Shown: piece by piece, positions 1 to 7,188 of the stretch
Layout of the letters: each line of letters begins with the position of its first letter
Position numbering within the stretch: the stretch's first letter is position 1
Source of the DNA: Moraxella equi
Lineage (GTDB): Bacteria > Pseudomonadota > Gammaproteobacteria > Pseudomonadales > Moraxellaceae
Reading direction: 5' to 3'
Assembly (NCBI RefSeq): GCF_002027555.1
Contig: NZ_MXAP01000011.1
Location: 1-17,129, forward strand
DNA: 17,129 bases
Notes under the pieces: model-generated
What the model was told of the DNA's origin: nothing
The model's input: the letters and a program-made list of their open reading frames with translations, nothing else
Databases searched by the model: none
Program-made: the position numbers and the translations under genes

Positions 1-1845
1 ATCATCAAAAACCACAACGGTAAAAACATCACCTGGGAGAGTGGCTGGGGTCTTCTTGACCCTGAAGCAGCCACCAAAGGTTATGGCGGTTTTTATTGGG
101 ATGATGTGGTGCTAGATACAGATGGTACTCCTGAATCTGTTTTCTATAATGACCTAAAAGGTGATAAAGGCTTCACCAAAAAAGGTGAGGGTAAGCTTGT
201 CTTTACTGGTAATAACAGCTATAAAGGCGATTCTATTGTTGATGGTGGTATTTTAGAAATCAACGGTAACAACGGTGTCTCTGCCTTTAAAGTCAAATCA
301 GGTGAACTGACAGGTTATGGCACACTTGCTTCCATCACTCAAACAGGCGGTTTTGTTAACAACGAAGGCAATCTGACTGTAGATGGTGACTACACCATGA
401 ACATCAGCGAAACCAACAAAGAAAACTCAGGCTTTAAGGCTAAGTTTGGTAACATGATGACTGTCAATGGTAAAGTAACCTTAGGTGGTAAACTTGACCT
501 AACTGGTGAAACCAAAGATGGTATCATTACCGAGTCTGGTAGCAGAACCACAGTATTGCGTGGCAAAAAAGGCATTGATGGTAATTTTGCTAGCCATGGC
601 TCAAGTAATAAACTCTTTGAAGTTACCAACGTGGAAGTTACCAAAGAGCTTGATGACAACGGCAATGTAATTTCTAACACGTCTAGCAGTGAAGATGTTC
701 AAGTGCATGCTCGTCGTAAGAAGGCAGCAGAGGTTGTTAATGGTGTCGGTCTTACCCAAAGCGGTCACAGCGTGGCAAGTAACTTGGATAAAGTGTTGGC
801 AGATCTTGACAAAAAACAAGAATCAGCAGGACTCTCTGGTGAAGAAAAAGCCTTTGCAGGCAATGTCTTTAACGCCTTTGCTAACATGAATGAGACTGCC
901 ACGAGCATGGCCGACCCTGTCTTGTCTGTAAAAGCAACAAACAGTGAATTGTATAAACTTGACCCAACGTTCTATGTTAACAGTACGGTTAATGCCATCG
1001 AAAGCAGTGCTGATGCTTCTAATACATTCGCCAATCGCCTAAGCACCATCAAACATGGCGAAGTGTGGGCAGATGCTTCTTATCAAGACTATCAACTCAA
1101 CCAAGCTCATGCCACCAGTGAGCGTAAAGCAACACATCAGGCCTTTGGTATTGGTGCTGAGCTTGGCGGGGTAAAACTGGGTGCCGAATTTAACAGCAGT
1201 CAGCTTGATGCCACAGAAAATGTTTATGGCATCAGCAACAAAACTGACAGCAAAATGATGGGTGTGACCTTAGGTGCCTCCAAAGAATTGACAGAAAATA
1301 ACTATTTGTCAGGCTTTGTCAAAGGCTCTAAAGTGGAAGCCAAAGCAACTCGCCATGGTCAAAATGACAAAGTGCAGCTAGATGGTAAAGTGTTGGGTAT
1401 GGGTCTACAAATTGGCAAGCATGCCAAAGTCAGTCCAAAATTAACATTGAATCCTTATCTGTCTGCCAACTACCATCAGTACGACCATGATGATGCGGTC
1501 ATCAATGACGGTATTAACACCATCACAGGTCTTGATGTGAAACAGCTACAACTGGGTGTGGGTGTCAATGCCAATTATGAGCTGACCCCAAATCTACAAG
1601 TCTATGGTGGAGTATCTTTCCATGAAGCAGTAAACCGTGATGCCACATTAGATACGCTCTATACTGGCACCGATACCGCACTTCGTTTTAATGGATGGGA
1701 TACTGGCAAAGACAAGTACAAAGCAACCATCGGTCTAAACCAAAAAATCGGTCAAAACAGCTCACTTGGTCTAAGCTATGACTATGCTGGCAGTGAACAC
1801 ACAGACAGCAGTCGAGTGAATCTTGGGTTTACGACAAGGTTTTGA
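1..1845 (+). CDS. Subtilase-type autotransporter, C-terminal part (5' end outside window)
   Basis: The reading frame is open from the first base of the window to the TGA at 1843-1845, so this is the last 614 residues of a longer protein. The first residues include GWGLLDPEAA, typical of the end of an S8 (subtilisin-like) protease domain in autotransporters such as NalP. Next comes a passenger-associated repeat (nt about 160-275, KKGEGKLVFTGNNSYKGD), a motif found in beta-helical autotransporter stalks. From about nt 1040 to the end there are alternating amphipathic strands, and the protein ends in RVNLGFTTRF with a terminal Phe, as expected of a 12-strand outer-membrane barrel. Known role of the family: a secreted surface protease that processes itself or neighbouring surface proteins. 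The catalytic Asp/His/Ser region is not in the window, so protease activity is inferred. The internal Met at 106 is not the true start because coding continues upstream of it. Confidence 0.87.
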   Translation: MIKNHNGKNITWESGWGLLDPEAATKGYGGFYWDDVVLDTDGTPESVFYNDLKGDKGFTKKGEGKLVFTGNNSYKGDSIVDGGILEINGNNGVSAFKVKSGELTGYGTLASITQTGGFVNNEGNLTVDGDYTMNISETNKENSGFKAKFGNMMTVNGKVTLGGKLDLTGETKDGIITESGSRTTVLRGKKGIDGNFASHGSSNKLFEVTNVEVTKELDDNGNVISNTSSSEDVQVHARRKKAAEVVNGVGLTQSGHSVASNLDKVLADLDKKQESAGLSGEEKAFAGNVFNAFANMNETATSMADPVLSVKATNSELYKLDPTFYVNSTVNAIESSADASNTFANRLSTIKHGEVWADASYQDYQLNQAHATSERKATHQAFGIGAELGGVKLGAEFNSSQLDATENVYGISNKTDSKMMGVTLGASKELTENNYLSGFVKGSKVEAKATRHGQNDKVQLDGKVLGMGLQIGKHAKVSPKLTLNPYLSANYHQYDHDDAVINDGINTITGLDVKQLQLGVGVNANYELTPNLQVYGGVSFHEAVNRDATLDTLYTGTDTALRFNGWDTGKDKYKATIGLNQKIGQNSSLGLSYDYAGSEHTDSSRVNLGFTTRF

Positions 1846-1875
1846 TGGGGGTGGAGTGAGGTGAATGGATGTTTT

Positions 1876-1893
1876 TAGGCATTCATCTGCCTA
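1876..1893 (+). terminator. Possible weak terminator hairpin after autotransporter
   Basis: TAGGCA (1876-1881) and TGCCTA (1888-1893) form a 6-bp stem with a 6-nt loop, 31 nt after the autotransporter stop. It is followed by TCTATTT rather than a clean T-run, so termination would be weak. No better hairpin is visible before copy A of the inverted-repeat element. Confidence 0.3.
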
Positions 1894-1966
1894 TCTATTT
1901 CAAATTTAGTTAATGATTGTTTTATATAAAATGCTTGGGATTGCCATGATAAATTATTAGACTTTG

Positions 1967-2117
1967 AGGGCGTGCCTGCCTTTGGTACTTGCAATGTTGT
2001 AATGCAAACACCTGTTTAGAAAATCAGGGGGGTTGCATATTTTTCATGCAAAATTGATTTAAAGTGTTAAGTTTTTATCTTATTTTATAAAAATATTATC
2101 AATGGTAGGCATGCCCT
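1967..2117. repeat. MITE-like inverted-repeat element, copy A (151 bp)
   Basis: The ends are AGGGCGTGCCTGCC (1967-1980) and GGTAGGCATGCCCT (2104-2117), which are inverted repeats matching at 12 of 14 positions. The interior is AT-rich and has no credible ORF. It shares several blocks with a second element at 14675-14953, in inverted orientation. The first 30 bp match copy B at 27 of 30 positions. A middle block, CCTGTTTAGAAAATCAGGGG (2011-2030), corresponds to a CCCGTTTAAAAAAGCAGGGG-like block in B. ATTTTTCATGCAAAA (2039-2053) is also shared. The last ~82 bp have the same length in both copies. This indicates a dispersed, non-coding mobile family. The family name and its transposase source are not known to me. 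Confidence 0.72.
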
Positions 2118-2195
2118 AAATCGCCCATCCTATGAAACATAAGGGTTTTGAGGTGCTGATGTTTTTATTTTATGGCAAGTCTGTGGTGTAGCGTG

Positions 2196-2224
2196 TTAAA
2201 ACTTATCATTCTTCATGGTATAAT
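2196..2224 (+). promoter_or_regulatory. Predicted sigma70 promoter for the 789-aa gene
   Basis: A perfect TATAAT (2219-2224) is preceded by TGG, giving an extended -10. TTAAAA (2196-2201) lies 17 bp upstream as a 4/6 match to the -35 consensus. The start codon is 38 nt downstream of the -10. No strong Shine-Dalgarno sequence is visible before the ATG at 2263, only an AT-rich leader, so translation initiation may be modest. Confidence 0.65.
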
Positions 2225-2262
2225 TTGCCGAAATTTCTATTTTTAAATAAGTTTAATAAACC

Positions 2263-4632
2263 ATGACAAATAATAGCACAAATGCACAGGTGGCAACATT
2301 ACTGCACTACCTTCAAGAACCACCTAAGGGTAATGCATTTTATAGTTTTATTGCACCCATATCTTTTGATTATGAAGAACAAAGCATCGGTCAAATAGCA
2401 GATTTTTTGGATGATCTTTCCAAGAAATATGATTTTGATTCATTGTCTACCAAAAAAACATTTAGGCTGTTATCACTGACCTTGACAGCTTATTTGGGAG
2501 AATATTTGGCACGACGAACTCATGAAAAAATTACTTGGTTTACTTACGAGGAAGCTCAAATTGCCATTGAGGACAGAAATCAGTCTTATGGCACAAAAGT
2601 TGCTCTTAAACCTGTTTTTGAAAACTCACTAATTGCTCAGATTGGTGAACATGTTTTTTGTCAACCATTACTTGCTCTCAAGGATCACTTGAGTCAAAAA
2701 AGCCATCTTAGTGTCTTTATTAACTCTATGGTTGAAACGATATTTAAAAGCCAGGATGTTAGTATTCAATTAGAGCCAAATTATGTTGCCTTTTTATATT
2801 TGTCAAGGCTTAAAAATAAGAAATTAATTGATGAGACATTTGCTTTTTATGGTGAAATCAAACAGATTAATTTTGACTACTCTTTTCAAAGCATTATTAA
2901 TCTCGACGCCCTATTGGCGGGCATTAAGAGGAAATATCAGCTAAACCATAAAAATTATAAGGAATACGTGGAGCGTCATGACTTTGAAATGCTACTGTAT
3001 TTGCTGAATTTTTATGTTGGGGCAACTTTTGCTAAATTATACAAAAGTACACTATCTTGGCTTAATTATGAGCAAATAAAAGACCAATTACCACCTGGAT
3101 TGCCAAGACGCATTGAGTATCAATTCATTGCAAACTTTAATGATGTTCATCATGCTATCATGATGGTTATTAATGGCATATTGTTTGATATTGAAACCGA
3201 ATATCCAAGCAGTTTGGTGGCATTTTATGAATTGATTAAGCTGTCAGCACCAGCGATGGTGGTTCAAAAAAGAGATGACAGAAATCATAGCTTAATTAAA
3301 AAAATGCCAAAGCCTTGGCAGTCTGCCTTTAAGGTGGTGGGAACGATGCTGGCTAGAGCCTTACTGAGTATTTATCAAGGTCAGCCCGTGGTGTCATCTT
3401 GTTTCAAATATGATGCAACACTAAAGAAAAGTGACTTCATGGACATTACTGATGCCAATCCTTTGGTTTGGCTGGCTGGGTCGCTACAAACAAATCCCGA
3501 TAATTCACCCTGCATGGTTGGTGTATGTGATGTTTTGGTTGTGACTGACATGGGTAAGACTGATGGGCTCATGGTTCATGCAAAACTTTACCATAAGCCA
3601 GCCTTGGATTTGAAATTATTTATGCCATATCGGGTAAAAAGACAAATTGGTGATTTTGGTTTTTTTCCTATTAATTTTTATGAAGAAGAGTTACCTGAGA
3701 TTTTAAAATCTCAGCCACATTTAGTAGCAACCATCTCGTTGGCAATTTACGAATCGCTTGAGGCTGAGCTTAATCAAGCGGTTCCTAACTTATACCAAAC
3801 AGCTTTTGTCAACGAAAATGATTTTTTTGCCAATACTGCCAAAGAGCAACCTTTGGTTGTGCTGTCAGATAAGGTGAGCCTTTCCTTATTGCCTTTATAC
3901 ACACCAAAAGAGATGGCAAAGAAAGAAGAGGAAAGGTCATACATCAATGCCTTTGATATCATCAAAAGATTGGCACCAAATCAAAGAGAATATTTGCAGG
4001 TTATCGCTCCTGACTGGCTTTTAAAGGATGTGCTTGGCACGCAGTTGAATTATATGCCGACTCTATACAAGCAAGGTAGGATTGTTTGGGCATCTGTTAT
4101 CTGGGCAAATCATAAGATTTTTGAACAAGGGCAAGACAGCTGTGCAGGAGAGATTATTTTTGATCCCAAGGGGCGTACTTCGCTTGAAGAGTTGCGTGCT
4201 TATGGAGAAGCTTTGCATTCCTTAAAAGGTGTAACGCCAAGAGAGCCTGATCAGCTTGTGTATGCTCGTCATTTGACTCAGGAAAATTCCCGTGTTTTTG
4301 GCATGCCTTATCCCAAAAGTTTGGGGGATGTTGATTTGTTGGTGAGTAGCGTATGGTTTTATAGACGGCACTTGCCAAATGGTATGTTATCAGATACTGT
4401 TTTCCCCATCATTATTAGTGAGCATACCAAAGGGCGGGTCATGGTGTTGCCTTCACGACTGTGGGAGCCTAAGTTTTATCAAGCGTGGCTACAACGTGCC
4501 AAAAATAAGTTTGGGGAGACTTATGATTTATTGCCTCAAATTGAAGAGCAGGAGCGTTACAGTTCGTACATTTTGGGTCAAGGTAGAGAGACGCATATTT
4601 TTCCAAAATATCATGAGATTTTTGGGGATTAA
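2263..4632 (+). CDS. Hypothetical 789-residue protein with internal duplication
   Basis: I do not recognise this protein. It is soluble-looking: no signal peptide, no clear membrane span, no Walker or other catalytic motif. The N-terminal half contains two related units, at residues about 34-143 and 203-310. Both begin with FDY, continue through a helical stretch rich in Leu/Tyr, and reach an aromatic motif, TWFTYEEAQ in the first and SWLNYEQIK in the second, followed by a similar helical tail. The C-terminal half (about 390-789) looks like a separate alpha/beta region, with strands such as PCMVGVCDVLVVTD, IVWASVIWANHKIF and VFPIIISEHTKGRVMVLP. The ATG at 2263 follows a good extended -10 promoter, and a strong hairpin follows the stop, so the gene appears to be a single transcription unit. 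Its base composition is AT-richer than the ccm and ABC genes, which may reflect transfer or weak selection. No function is proposed. Confidence 0.88.
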   Translation: MTNNSTNAQVATLLHYLQEPPKGNAFYSFIAPISFDYEEQSIGQIADFLDDLSKKYDFDSLSTKKTFRLLSLTLTAYLGEYLARRTHEKITWFTYEEAQIAIEDRNQSYGTKVALKPVFENSLIAQIGEHVFCQPLLALKDHLSQKSHLSVFINSMVETIFKSQDVSIQLEPNYVAFLYLSRLKNKKLIDETFAFYGEIKQINFDYSFQSIINLDALLAGIKRKYQLNHKNYKEYVERHDFEMLLYLLNFYVGATFAKLYKSTLSWLNYEQIKDQLPPGLPRRIEYQFIANFNDVHHAIMMVINGILFDIETEYPSSLVAFYELIKLSAPAMVVQKRDDRNHSLIKKMPKPWQSAFKVVGTMLARALLSIYQGQPVVSSCFKYDATLKKSDFMDITDANPLVWLAGSLQTNPDNSPCMVGVCDVLVVTDMGKTDGLMVHAKLYHKPALDLKLFMPYRVKRQIGDFGFFPINFYEEELPEILKSQPHLVATISLAIYESLEAELNQAVPNLYQTAFVNENDFFANTAKEQPLVVLSDKVSLSLLPLYTPKEMAKKEEERSYINAFDIIKRLAPNQREYLQVIAPDWLLKDVLGTQLNYMPTLYKQGRIVWASVIWANHKIFEQGQDSCAGEIIFDPKGRTSLEELRAYGEALHSLKGVTPREPDQLVYARHLTQENSRVFGMPYPKSLGDVDLLVSSVWFYRRHLPNGMLSDTVFPIIISEHTKGRVMVLPSRLWEPKFYQAWLQRAKNKFGETYDLLPQIEEQERYSSYILGQGRETHIFPKYHEIFGD

Positions 4633-4651
4633 GGATGTATTTGTAACAAAC

Positions 4652-4679
4652 AAAAACGGCAAACCAAGTTGCCGTTTTT
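4652..4679. terminator. Bidirectional intrinsic terminator
   Basis: AAAAACGGCAA (4652-4662) and TTGCCGTTTTT (4669-4679) form a perfect 11-bp stem with a 6-nt loop and A/T tracts on both sides. It lies between two converging units: the 789-residue gene ends at 4632 and the minus-strand permease stop codon is at 4681-4683. It can serve both strands. Confidence 0.9.
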
Positions 4680-4680
4680 G

Positions 4681-5388
4681 TTATTTTTGAACAGGATTGT
4701 ATCTTTTGTGCTTATTAAATGAACGGTCAAATAAACGAAACAGTGCCAATATCAACCATGAGATAAGCAGATAGATGATACCTGCAGCAAAATAAATCTC
4801 TAAGGTCAGGTACGTCTTGGCAATGATGACTTTGGAGGTGTACATCAAGTCCATGACTGTGATGGTGCTTGCCAGTGCCGAGCCTTTTAACATAAAAATC
4901 ACTTCGTTGCTGTATGCAGGTATCATAATCCCAAAGGCACGGGGCAGGGTAATGCGGGTAAATTTTTGTACAGGCGACATACCCAAAGCATCCGCCGCTT
5001 CAAGCTCGCCACGAGGAACTGCTTGTATCGCCCCACGCACAATCTCAGCGACATAAGCGGCGGTGTTTAGCGTAAAGGCGATGATGGCACACCAGTAGGC
5101 TTGACTAAGCACAGGCTTCCACAGTACGCTCTCTTGAATGGCTTTAAACTGCCCGAGACCATAATAAATCAGAAAAACCTGCACCAATAAGGGCGTGCCA
5201 CGAAAAAAGAAAATATATAAAAAAGGAAAAACCTGCACCAAAGGATTTTTGGAGAGTCTAAGCAGTGCCAAAATCACCCCAAAAATCAGCCCGATGACAC
5301 TGGATAATGCCACAAGCTCCAAGGTGGTGATGGATGCTTTTAGAAGCTCGGGAAAATGCGTGATAATCGCTTGCCAGTTCCAGCTCAT
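4681..5388 (-). CDS. Polar amino-acid ABC importer permease (HisM/ArtM type)
   Basis: This inner-membrane permease subunit has 235 residues, the usual size for HisM/ArtM proteins, with about five hydrophobic spans. The family motif FRGTPLLVQ is at residues 62-70. The cytoplasmic EAA loop, which docks on the ATPase, is at about 127-149 (GELEAADALGMSPVQKF). The ATG at 5386-5388 overlaps the TGA of the upstream permease (5385-5387) in an ATGA arrangement, implying translational coupling and a heterodimeric channel. It is the last gene of the minus-strand importer cluster and ends against the terminator at 4652-4679. The family fit is firm. The substrate is inferred as basic amino acids, from the C-X6-C-bearing binding proteins and HisP/ArtP-like ATPase in the same cluster. 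ArtM and HisM cannot be told apart by eye. Confidence 0.9.
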   Translation of the reverse strand: MSWNWQAIITHFPELLKASITTLELVALSSVIGLIFGVILALLRLSKNPLVQVFPFLYIFFFRGTPLLVQVFLIYYGLGQFKAIQESVLWKPVLSQAYWCAIIAFTLNTAAYVAEIVRGAIQAVPRGELEAADALGMSPVQKFTRITLPRAFGIMIPAYSNEVIFMLKGSALASTITVMDLMYTSKVIIAKTYLTLEIYFAAGIIYLLISWLILALFRLFDRSFNKHKRYNPVQK

Positions 5389-6116
5389 GCGTTTGCCCCC
5401 GTATGTTTTTGTTTAAGTAATTTTTGGGCGTAACGTTTGGCGGGATTGGCTCGCCATTCGCCAAAGCTGATACAGGCAGTGGCGACTGCTGTCAGACACA
5501 GATAAATAAGAGCCGCCACAAGATAAAAGGTAAAAGGTTCTTGGGTGGACTGGGCGGCACGAGATGAATAATAAATCAAATCTTTAAGCCCGATGAGCGA
5601 GACAAGAGCAGTGTCCTTTAATAGCACCAAAAACAAATTGCCCAAACCAGGTAAGGCAACCACCCACATCTGTGGCAGGATAATGCGAAAAAAGGTCTGA
5701 GTAGGTCGCATGCCCAGTGATTGGGCGGCTTCCCACTGTCCTTTGGGGATTTCTTGGATTGCCATGCGAAACACTTCGGTGGCATACGCCCCAAACATGA
5801 CCGATAGGGCGACCACACCTGGCCAAAAACTGCCAATATCAATCCGCCCGCCATAACCAAAGACTTCTTTGGCAAAAAACGACACGATGATGTCACCGCC
5901 AAAATAGATGGCAAAGACTACCAAGAGTTCAGGAATGCCACGCACCACCGTTGTGTAGATGTTGGCAAGGCTTTTAAACAGCCAAATATTAGAGAGCTTG
6001 GCAGTCGCCCCCAATAGCCCGAAAATCAGGCCGAAAATCAGGCTTGTTACGCCTAATTTGACGGTCAAAATCGTGCCTTGCCAAAGTAAATCGGTGTATC
6101 CGTGGAGTTCTAACAT
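5385..6116 (-). CDS. Polar amino-acid ABC importer permease (HisQ/ArtQ type)
   Basis: This is the partner inner-membrane permease, with several hydrophobic spans, the VVRGIPELLVVF motif and an EAA loop (GQWEAAQSLGMRPTQTF). I chose the ATG at 6114-6116, giving 243 residues that begin MLELHGYTDLLWQGT, which resembles family N-termini. A longer frame from a TTG at 6156-6158 adds 14 polar residues (MNSHQHNNHKDRHT), but that codon sits in the T-tract of the terminator hairpin at 6161-6189 and lacks a Shine-Dalgarno sequence. The chosen ATG also lacks an obvious Shine-Dalgarno sequence. The 3' end overlaps the next permease by 4 nt (ATGA). The gene lies downstream of three binding-protein genes and is separated from them by a 191-nt gap with a terminator, so permease expression may rely on readthrough or an undetected promoter. 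Confidence 0.87.
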   Translation of the reverse strand: MLELHGYTDLLWQGTILTVKLGVTSLIFGLIFGLLGATAKLSNIWLFKSLANIYTTVVRGIPELLVVFAIYFGGDIIVSFFAKEVFGYGGRIDIGSFWPGVVALSVMFGAYATEVFRMAIQEIPKGQWEAAQSLGMRPTQTFFRIILPQMWVVALPGLGNLFLVLLKDTALVSLIGLKDLIYYSSRAAQSTQEPFTFYLVAALIYLCLTAVATACISFGEWRANPAKRYAQKLLKQKHTGANA

Positions 6117-6160
6117 GGTGTGGCGGTCTTTGTGGTTATTGTGTTGATGGCTGTTCAATA

Positions 6161-6189
6161 AAAATAGACAAGGCTTGCTTGTCTATTTT
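6161..6189 (-). terminator. Intrinsic terminator or attenuator between binding-protein genes and permeases
   Basis: AAAATAGACAAG (6161-6172) and CTTGTCTATTTT (6178-6189) form a perfect 12-bp stem with a 5-nt loop. Read on the minus strand, the hairpin is followed by a T-rich run (TTTTTATTG). It lies after the frameshifted binding-protein gene and before the HisQ-type permease. Partial termination here would give more binding protein than permease, a stoichiometry common in ABC importers. Confidence 0.75.
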
Positions 6190-6227
6190 GGCTATATTAC
6201 TTTGTTAAGGGGTAACCTTATCAAAGG

Positions 6228-6257
6228 GGTAAAATAGAATAAAACGCTTATTTTACC
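6228..6257. repeat. Inverted repeat in importer intergenic gap
   Basis: GGTAAAATA (6228-6236) and TATTTTACC (6249-6257) are a perfect 9-bp inverted repeat with a 12-nt spacer that itself can pair as AATAA/TTATT. There is no T-tract, so this is not a classical terminator. It could be an mRNA 3'-end stabiliser or an operator for a permease promoter. The rest of the 6190-6307 gap is AT-rich and holds no ORF. Confidence 0.4.
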
Positions 6258-6307
6258 AAATTTTTGTAAATTTGTGTTAAGTTTTTAAAATAACTCAAAA
6301 AGAATAG

Positions 6308-7104
6308 TTATTTACTAACCATACTCTCGCCAAAATGCTCAATGACGATTTTATCATAAGTGCCGTCTGCCTTGATGTCGGCTAGGGCTTGGTTGAATTT
6401 GGCAAGCAGTTCATCATTACCCTTATCAACAGCGATGGCAAAGTTGTCATTAATGTCAATCTCATCGCCTTTTACCGCAAAATCCTTACCAAGCTCACTC
6501 CCTAGCCATGTCATCGCAGGCATTTTGTCGCTGATGACCACGTCCGAGCGACTCGCCCCTAAGTCTAAAAAGGCATTAACTAGTGTGCTATGTAGAGTTG
6601 GCTTGACATCAGGATAGGTTTGGGTGAGCCATTGACTAGAAATGGTGGAGTCTTGGACGGAGATTTTGGCGGATTTGATGTTGTCAGGATTGGCAGGGTC
6701 AAAGGAGTTGTCATTTTTGGCAACAAAAACCAAAGTATTGACAAAATATGGCTCGCTAAAACTCACCTGTTCGGAGCGTTCAGGGTAACGCTCATGGCAG
6801 AGACGATGGCGTCAAATTTACCCGTTTTTAGAGCAGGAATGATACCGTCCCAATCTTGGGCGTTAATCTCACAAGTGACTGCCATTTTGGCACATAGGGC
6901 GTTGGCAATGTCCACATCAAATCCTGCTAGAGAGCTGTCATTGTTGGTGTAGTTAAAGGGTGCGTACGCCCCTTCGGTGGCAATGCGCAGGGTTTGGGTG
7001 GTGTTATTGGTGCTTGTTGTGGTGGTATTATCGGCGGGTTTATCGCCCCCACAGGCGGTCAGCAGTAGGGTGCCAATAAGTGCGACTAAGGCAGTACGTT
7101 TCAT
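6308..7104 (-). pseudogene. Amino-acid-binding lipoprotein gene broken by a one-base frameshift
   Basis: The 5' part (7104 to about 6786) encodes a lipoprotein start with lipobox LTAC and acylated Cys18, then a periplasmic-binding domain with the C-X6-C pair seen in HisJ/LAO/ArtJ proteins. Where intact paralogues read SITPER, this frame reads SVTLNAPNR and stops at 6763-6765. Adding one base near the GGG at 6783-6785 (plus strand) restores SVTPERSEQVSFSEPYF, and the frame then runs intact to 6308. A one-base deletion in what was probably a four-base run therefore explains the break. Without it the protein would be about 265 residues, the normal family size, lacking the acidic tail of its two neighbours. 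A Shine-Dalgarno sequence (AAGGA) remains before the ATG. The downstream GTG at 6764-6766 overlaps the stop but would make only half a domain. A sequencing error cannot be excluded. Confidence 0.85.
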
Positions 7105-7150
7105 TAATTGTCCTTAATAAATGTCAGTCAAGTAAGTTGATTGATAAAAC

Positions 7151-7179
7151 AAAAACGCACAGGGCTTACCCTATGCGTT
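7151..7179 (-). terminator. Intrinsic terminator between second and third binding-protein genes
   Basis: AACGCA (7154-7159) pairs with TGCGTT (7074+100, i.e. 7174-7179) and AGGG (7161-7164) with CCCT (7169-7172), with a C/A mismatch between the two stem parts and a 4-nt loop. On the minus strand the stem is followed by TTTTTGTTTT. It lies just after the stop of the binding-protein gene at 7189 and before the frameshifted paralogue, so it should reduce transcription of the distal genes. Confidence 0.75.
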
Positions 7180-7188
7180 GTGTGTTGA

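Noticed and set aside
3541..3590. DMGKTDG in the 789-residue protein as a P-loop
   Set aside because: It lacks the GxxxxGK[ST] pattern and no Walker B partner is visible.
4379..4690. 103-codon plus-strand frame across the end of the 789-residue gene
   Set aside because: It lies almost wholly in another frame of a well-supported gene and runs through the terminator hairpin; it has no family-like features.
6117..6158. TTG start giving a 257-residue HisQ-type permease
   Set aside because: The TTG lies in the T-tract of a terminator hairpin, has no Shine-Dalgarno sequence, and adds a His/Asn-rich extension unlike the family; the ATG at 6114-6116 is preferred.
6308..6766. A separate 152-residue gene starting at GTG 6764-6766 with a GTGA overlap
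   Set aside because: It would encode only the second half of a binding-protein domain and lacks a signal peptide; a one-base frameshift in a single gene explains both frames better.
6783..6785. Phase-variable homopolymer switch in the broken binding-protein gene
   Set aside because: The run is only three bases (four if restored), too short for typical slipped-strand phase variation.
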